Positions 6,941 to 10,846 of a DNA stretch of 10,846 nucleotides are shown piece by piece. The notes below the pieces were generated by a model that worked only from the letters and a program-made list of their open reading frames with translations, was not told the DNA's origin and searched no databases. The position numbers and the translations under genes are program-made. Positions within the stretch are counted from its first letter, which is position 1. Each line of letters begins with the position of its first letter. Source of the stretch: Oleimicrobium sp037445575 (lineage in GTDB: Bacteria; Zhuqueibacterota; Zhuqueibacteria; JANLFK01; Oleimicrobiaceae); contig JBBIKH010000116.1 in the NCBI GenBank assembly GCA_037445575.1, forward strand, positions 1 through 10,846, read 5' to 3'.

Positions 6941-6970
6941 GCGCCGTGTCCACCTATAGAAGCACGGCGC
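6941..6970 (-). terminator. Hairpin overlapping the stop of the GWxTD gene, possible terminator or 3' stabiliser
   Basis: GCGCCGTG at 6941-6948 is perfectly complementary to CACGGCGC at 6963-6970, giving a GC-rich 8-bp stem with a 14-base loop that starts within the TAG stop codon. The minus strand has no T-run after the stem, so intrinsic termination is doubtful. It could slow 3' decay of the message instead. Confidence 0.35.
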
Positions 6971-8277
6971 TATTCGGAGCGCACCAATTGATAGTCGCCA
7001 GTCCCTGTACGATCGGCGAACACGAATCGCCGATTCAAATGGCGGTAGTACCAGATCTCATAGGCGGGGTTGTCCAACTGGGTCGGTTCGCGTTCCACCT
7101 CAGTAGGCGGACCATAGATGATGTAGATGCGGCCGCGATCGGTCTGCCAGCCGTCGCGTTCACTCAGCAGCACGGTGAAATGGCGGTTGGCAAAGTCCAC
7201 GCGACGGAAAAATTCCTCCCTCAGCTCATTTCGTTCCGTTCCCGGCGTGGGGTCGCGGCGCCGCCAATAGTCCTCAAATAGCATCTCGCGCTCACTCGGG
7301 GTCGCAGCCAGCATGGCGTCGATGTCTTTCTTCCGCGCCACGTAGCGGAGCTGCTCGATGGCAAGGTCAATGTTTGCCTCCCGCAAACTGAGCGTCCCCC
7401 ACTGCACTGCAAAGCGCGACTTGACGGTGGCGCGCCCCCCTTTGCCCCGAGCTTGCACCACCAGCTCGTACCTTCCTGGGTGCAGCACCATGCGGCGCAG
7501 ATCGACCACCAAGGGAACCTTTCCTGCCGAAGCAGCGAAGACCCTGCTCTCTTGGCCGACCCTTTGCTGTCTGCTGTCAAACACTTCGTAGCTCACCGCC
7601 ACAGAGTCGGGGCCCAAGGGGGGATAGATTTCGCAGTAAGCTTTGAACTGGGACTTGGGCGAGCCGAAGGTGCGCAGCAGGTTTGGCACCAGGTTCGTGA
7701 GCCAGCCGTTGGTTAGCGCCAGGGTATCCGCGAATACGATATCACTGAGGTGCACTCTCGTGCGTGGGAACTCCCGCAGTTCAATATCACGCTTCCGCTC
7801 CAAAGACTTGCGCGTGTCCAGGTCGGTGAGATTGAGCGTGACCTGGTACCGCTGCGGCTCCAAGTCAAACTGCAAGCACTCGGTGGTGATGGCCGTCCAG
7901 GAATTGGTCTCTGCGAAGGAGCGCGCCACCAATCTACCCGAGCGGGAGCGGGAGGCCACCAGGTTCTTCTTGCGATCGTAGACGAGCGCATGCACCTCGT
8001 AGGAGGCCAGAAAAGAGTCCGGAGCCAGCTTCACAAACTGAAGCACATCATTGGCGAAAGAGACGTAGACATCCAGCCTACTCTTGGTTGAGTCGCTGGA
8101 AGCAAAATTAAATAGGTCATGGGCAAAGAGTGCTCCGCCGAAAAGGGGCTCGCCTCCCGGTCGAAATTGCTCTGGAGGAGTTATGTCCATCTGGCCCTGC
8201 GTCGACGGCGGACAGAGGGTCGCACCGGCGACACTCACGGCAAGAATAGCAATCCACGACGATAGTGGCGCGCTCAT
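6970..8277 (-). CDS. Secreted GWxTD-domain protein
   Basis: A 435-residue exported protein carrying the GWxTD domain near its C-terminus: DGWQTDRGRIYIIYGPP, with GWQTD at 376-380 and YGPP at 388-391. An aromatic stretch (YEIWYYRHLNRRFVF) follows and the protein ends soon after. The domain's function is not known to me; it occurs mostly in Bacteroidetes-like and related phyla. A signal peptide covers about residues 7-27, with no lipobox. The middle has beta-rich segments such as GRYELVVQARGKGG, suggesting Ig-like or sandwich folds. The start is ATG 8277, behind the ribosome site AGGAG at 8286-8290; the open frame extends to GTG 8331, but that would bury the signal peptide. The homocysteine methyltransferase/reductase gene lies 53 bases upstream. 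A periplasmic or surface location is inferred. Confidence 0.88.
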   Translation of the reverse strand: MSAPLSSWIAILAVSVAGATLCPPSTQGQMDITPPEQFRPGGEPLFGGALFAHDLFNFASSDSTKSRLDVYVSFANDVLQFVKLAPDSFLASYEVHALVYDRKKNLVASRSRSGRLVARSFAETNSWTAITTECLQFDLEPQRYQVTLNLTDLDTRKSLERKRDIELREFPRTRVHLSDIVFADTLALTNGWLTNLVPNLLRTFGSPKSQFKAYCEIYPPLGPDSVAVSYEVFDSRQQRVGQESRVFAASAGKVPLVVDLRRMVLHPGRYELVVQARGKGGRATVKSRFAVQWGTLSLREANIDLAIEQLRYVARKKDIDAMLAATPSEREMLFEDYWRRRDPTPGTERNELREEFFRRVDFANRHFTVLLSERDGWQTDRGRIYIIYGPPTEVEREPTQLDNPAYEIWYYRHLNRRFVFADRTGTGDYQLVRSE

Positions 8278-8330
8278 CCTCTCCTCTCCTGGTTGTACCC
8301 GGTCAAGAGCTTGGCCCGAGCAGTAGGGCA

Positions 8331-10169
8331 CTATGCGGAAAGGCCGGCCAGCACCTCCGCAGCAACCGAAATCCTCTCCTTTCCGAAGGGAGGCATCAGG
8401 TAGATGCCCTGCACTCGGTCTCGGAACCGTCGCACCGTCTCCTGGGCAGCGGCAATCCCCACCTGCCGTGCCTCTTGCTGGGTCTTGGCCTGCTTCATTC
8501 GCCCGGCGAGCTCGTCGCCCACGTGCACGCCAGGGACCTCATTGTTGAGGAACTCCACCATGCGGTAGCTCATGAGGGGCATGAGGCCGAGCAGAATAGG
8601 GATGCCGCAGTCGCTCACGCGATCCAAGAATTGAGCAAAAAGCTCGTCATCAAAGACCGGCTGCGTCAAGGCAAATTCTGCCCCCGCTTCTATCTTTTCG
8701 GCAAAGCGGGAGAGTTCCCGCTCAAGGTCGGGTGCGGAGGGGTTGACCCCCACACCTATGAGAAACGACGTGGGCGGGCCGATTGCGTTCCCCGCGATGT
8801 CTATCCCCTGGTTGAGCCCCGAGATGATGCGGGTCAGGCCGATGGAGTCGACGTCGAACACTGCTGTCGCACTGGGGTAGTCGCCCAGCTTGGGCGGGTC
8901 GCCCGTGATGGCCAGAATGTTGCGGATCCCCAGCGCATGCGCACCCAGCAGGTCAGACTGGATGCCTAGCAGGTTCCGGTCGCGGCAGGTGTAGTGCAAC
9001 AGCGGTTCCACGCCCAACCGTTCGTGAATGATCTTGGCCAGCGCCATGGGGCACATGCGTGCCGAGGCACGAGGCCCATCGGGAATGTTCACCGCATCGA
9101 TGCCCAATGGTTGCAGGCGCGCAACCCCCGCCAGCACTTCTGCTGGGTCACACCCCCGCGGCGCTAGGACCTCCACGGAAATTACAAACTGGTTGCCTAG
9201 CTTTCGGCCTAGCGCCGACTTGTCTTCGCGCCTCTTGGCCTCGGCTTTGGGCACTGCCTCCGCACGGGGGGCAACGGAGATCGCGACATGACGGGGGGCA
9301 GTGGCGCGCACCGCGTTGACCACCGCCCTGATGTGCGCAGGTGTAGTGCCACAGCAGCCCCCTACAATGCACGCGCCAGCGGCAATGAAGCGCCGTGCGA
9401 ACTCGGCATGATACTCCGGCGACGAGAGGTAAATGTAGCGCCCTTCCACCAAACGCGGCACGCCAGCATTGGGTTGCGCAGAGATTCGTGCCGCTCCGGC
9501 GGCGTGCATGCGCTGCACCACCTCCAGCATCGGCTGTGGCCCCACCGAACAGTTTGCTCCCACCACATCGGCCCCCTCCTCCAGCAGGCGCGTGGCAACC
9601 TTCTCCGGGATGGCCCCCAACAGGGTGCGGCCGTCATCGCCAAACGTCATCTGCGCCACCAGGGGCTTGTCGCTCAGCGAGCGCACTGCCCGCACGGCCA
9701 CAACGATCTCGTTGAGGTCAGCAAAGGTCTCCAGCAAGAAGATGTCCACGCCGCCGGCAAGCAGACCTTCCGCCTGCTCTCGGAAGGCCTCCCCCGCCTC
9801 CGCAGGCGTCACCGTGCCGTAAGGCTCAAGCTTCACGCCGAGAGGGCCGATGGCGCCGGCGACAAAGATCTCGTCGCCAGCACACTGGCGCGCCAGCTCG
9901 GCACCCGCGCGGTTGATCTCCCTCACCAAATGGTCATGACCGTGCGGCGCTAACTTGAAACGGTTGGCACCAAAGGTGTTGGTCTCAAGGATCTCCGCCC
10001 CGGCCGCTACGTACTCGCGATGAATTCCCGCCACCAGCTCCGGTTGGCTCAGGTTCAGCTCGTCAAAGCAGCGGTTCAAGTAGATGCCACGGGCATAGAG
10101 CATGGTGCCCATGGCCCCATCGCAAACGAGCACCCCCTGCGCCAGCCGCTGCAAAAAGTTGGGCCTCAC
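8331..10169 (-). CDS. Bifunctional homocysteine S-methyltransferase / 5,10-methylenetetrahydrofolate reductase
   Basis: A 612-residue two-domain cytoplasmic enzyme of the YitJ type. Residues 1-290 form the homocysteine S-methyltransferase barrel: CDGAMGT (16-22), ETNTFGANR (62-70), GANCSVGP (204-211) and GGCCGTTP (270-277). Cys207, Cys272 and Cys273 are the expected zinc ligands that activate homocysteine. An Ala/Lys/Glu/Arg-rich linker spans about 300-325. Residues 328-612 match MetF-type reductase: VEVLAP, with Glu333 as the likely catalytic acid, ITGDPP (421-426) and ALTQPVFD (500-507). There is no cobalamin-binding domain. The protein could make methyl-THF and methylate homocysteine from a methyl donor; in related fusions the donor is not settled. 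The start is GTG 10169 with GGAG at 10175-10178 and a 5-base spacer. No riboswitch was recognised upstream. Confidence 0.94.
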   Translation of the reverse strand: MRPNFLQRLAQGVLVCDGAMGTMLYARGIYLNRCFDELNLSQPELVAGIHREYVAAGAEILETNTFGANRFKLAPHGHDHLVREINRAGAELARQCAGDEIFVAGAIGPLGVKLEPYGTVTPAEAGEAFREQAEGLLAGGVDIFLLETFADLNEIVVAVRAVRSLSDKPLVAQMTFGDDGRTLLGAIPEKVATRLLEEGADVVGANCSVGPQPMLEVVQRMHAAGAARISAQPNAGVPRLVEGRYIYLSSPEYHAEFARRFIAAGACIVGGCCGTTPAHIRAVVNAVRATAPRHVAISVAPRAEAVPKAEAKRREDKSALGRKLGNQFVISVEVLAPRGCDPAEVLAGVARLQPLGIDAVNIPDGPRASARMCPMALAKIIHERLGVEPLLHYTCRDRNLLGIQSDLLGAHALGIRNILAITGDPPKLGDYPSATAVFDVDSIGLTRIISGLNQGIDIAGNAIGPPTSFLIGVGVNPSAPDLERELSRFAEKIEAGAEFALTQPVFDDELFAQFLDRVSDCGIPILLGLMPLMSYRMVEFLNNEVPGVHVGDELAGRMKQAKTQQEARQVGIAAAQETVRRFRDRVQGIYLMPPFGKERISVAAEVLAGLSA

Positions 10170-10201
10170 GTTCTCTCCATGAGATCTGTCAGCAACGCAG
10201 C

Positions 10202-10846
10202 TCAGAATTCAGCCCCCAGCGACCAATAGTAGCGCGGGGAGTGGGCAGTGGCATACAGGTCGCTTGGCCAGCCCATGTCGAATTGGAGCACCAGGAAGCC
10301 GATGTTGGCCCGCATGCCAAAACCAAATGCCATGCGCAGGTCTTCCAGCTTGTAGAAGCCGTTAGGGGCGCGCACAAAGGCCTGGAAGGGTTCGCCCCGG
10401 TACTGCGCCCCGGCCAGGTCAACAAACAGCGCACCGCGAATATCCTCAAAACCAATGGGCAGAGGCCACCCCATGAGGAAATAGCGGATCAGGGGGAAAC
10501 GGAACTCGATGTTGGTCAACAAGAACCGGTTGCCGGCAAGCTCATAGTAGCTCCCACCCCGGAACGGCATTTCGAAGGAGGCAAAGTAGATGTCCTCAAT
10601 GTTATTAACGCGCACATGGCCGCCGGAGAACTCACGATTGATCCAGTTCTCGACGCCGCCGACAAAGAACTGCTGTGGCTGTTTGCCGAAACTGGCGCCG
10701 CCCGCCACGCGCACGACAAAATTGTACTCCTTGCCCACCTTGTAGTAACGCCGCCAATCGAGCCGCGCCGTCAGGAACTCCGCCCCATGCGCGCCAAAGA
10801 GCCCCGGGCTCCCCATCAGGCCCACGGCGCCCCGCCGCCCGTTGAC
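10202..10846 (-). CDS. Omp85/BamA-like outer-membrane barrel, C-terminal part (truncated by the window edge)
   Basis: The last 214 residues of a longer protein; the frame is open to the window edge, so the N-terminus is missing. The segment has features of the bacterial surface antigen (D15/BamA/TamA) barrel: QQFFVGGVENWIN, a PFRGGSYYELAGN segment in the place of the usual RGY/RGF loop, TNIEFRFPLIRY and GALFVDLAGAQY. It ends in YYWSLGAEF with the terminal Phe of a beta signal. Similar barrels in FCB-type bacteria are often attached to a WD40/TolB-like propeller, so the missing part may be a propeller or POTRA domains. The next gene starts 32 bases downstream and may share its transcript. The family is fairly sure; the specific role is open. 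Confidence 0.8.
   Translation of the reverse strand, partial: VNGRRGAVGLMGSPGLFGAHGAEFLTARLDWRRYYKVGKEYNFVVRVAGGASFGKQPQQFFVGGVENWINREFSGGHVRVNNIEDIYFASFEMPFRGGSYYELAGNRFLLTNIEFRFPLIRYFLMGWPLPIGFEDIRGALFVDLAGAQYRGEPFQAFVRAPNGFYKLEDLRMAFGFGMRANIGFLVLQFDMGWPSDLYATAHSPRYYWSLGAEF

Larger units (their letters stand above)
6358..6969. other. Non-coding intergenic region of about 600 bases with DnaA boxes
   Basis: No convincing gene on either strand: short open frames here have Arg/Pro/Cys-rich translations without any recognisable pattern. The gap holds two perfect DnaA boxes, a degenerate third one, copies of CATTTGCCC, an AT-rich tract at about 6771-6803 in otherwise GC-rich DNA, a hairpin at its right end and a promoter at its left end. 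Both flanking genes read leftward, so the gap is not a divergent intergenic region. Confidence 0.6.

Noticed and set aside
8301..8316. Imperfect inverted repeat GGTCAAG-AG-CTTGGCC before the GWxTD gene
   Set aside because: The two-base spacer is too short for a hairpin loop, one arm position mismatches, and no promoter is visible beside it.
8278..8331. GTG at 8331 as start of the GWxTD gene
   Set aside because: It would add 18 residues before a clear signal peptide and overlap the preceding gene's stop. ATG 8277 has a strong purine-rich ribosome site.

Overview
The window is a GC-rich, densely coded stretch from a Gram-negative bacterium. All eight genes read leftward (minus strand). Two or three outer-membrane barrel or envelope proteins show that there is an outer membrane. 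A GWxTD-domain protein, an Omp85-type barrel and the large uncharacterised barrel together suggest a member of the FCB side of the tree (Bacteroidetes/Chlorobi/Gemmatimonadetes relatives or candidate phyla such as KSB1 or Zixibacteria). This placement is inferred from gene content; there is no rRNA or other marker here to settle it.

In transcription order (right to left), the first block runs 10846 to 6970. It holds the C-terminal end of an Omp85/BamA-like barrel cut by the window edge, a bifunctional homocysteine S-methyltransferase/methylenetetrahydrofolate reductase, and a secreted GWxTD-domain protein whose stop codon sits in a perfect 8-bp hairpin. A 600-base non-coding gap follows (about 6357-6969). 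It carries two perfect DnaA boxes inside a near-repeat, a third one-mismatch box, a short repeated 9-mer, an AT-rich tract and a good sigma70-like promoter.

The second block runs 6318 to 16 and looks like one transcription unit. It begins with a membrane protein fusing a phytol/dolichol-kinase-like domain to a DUF92 (VTE6-type) domain. Enolase (eno), an FtsB/DivIC-type septum protein, a DUF502 membrane protein, a large outer-membrane barrel with an apparent one-base frameshift, and an RsbW-like anti-sigma ATPase follow. Gaps are 43 bases or less and one junction is a TGATG overlap. The block mixes isoprenoid-phosphate chemistry, glycolysis, division and envelope functions with a stress-type regulator.

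The main points for follow-up are the two-kinase fusion, the DnaA-box gap as a candidate replication or DnaA-controlled regulatory region, and the frameshift in the barrel gene. No CRISPR array, transposon, tRNA or rRNA was seen.
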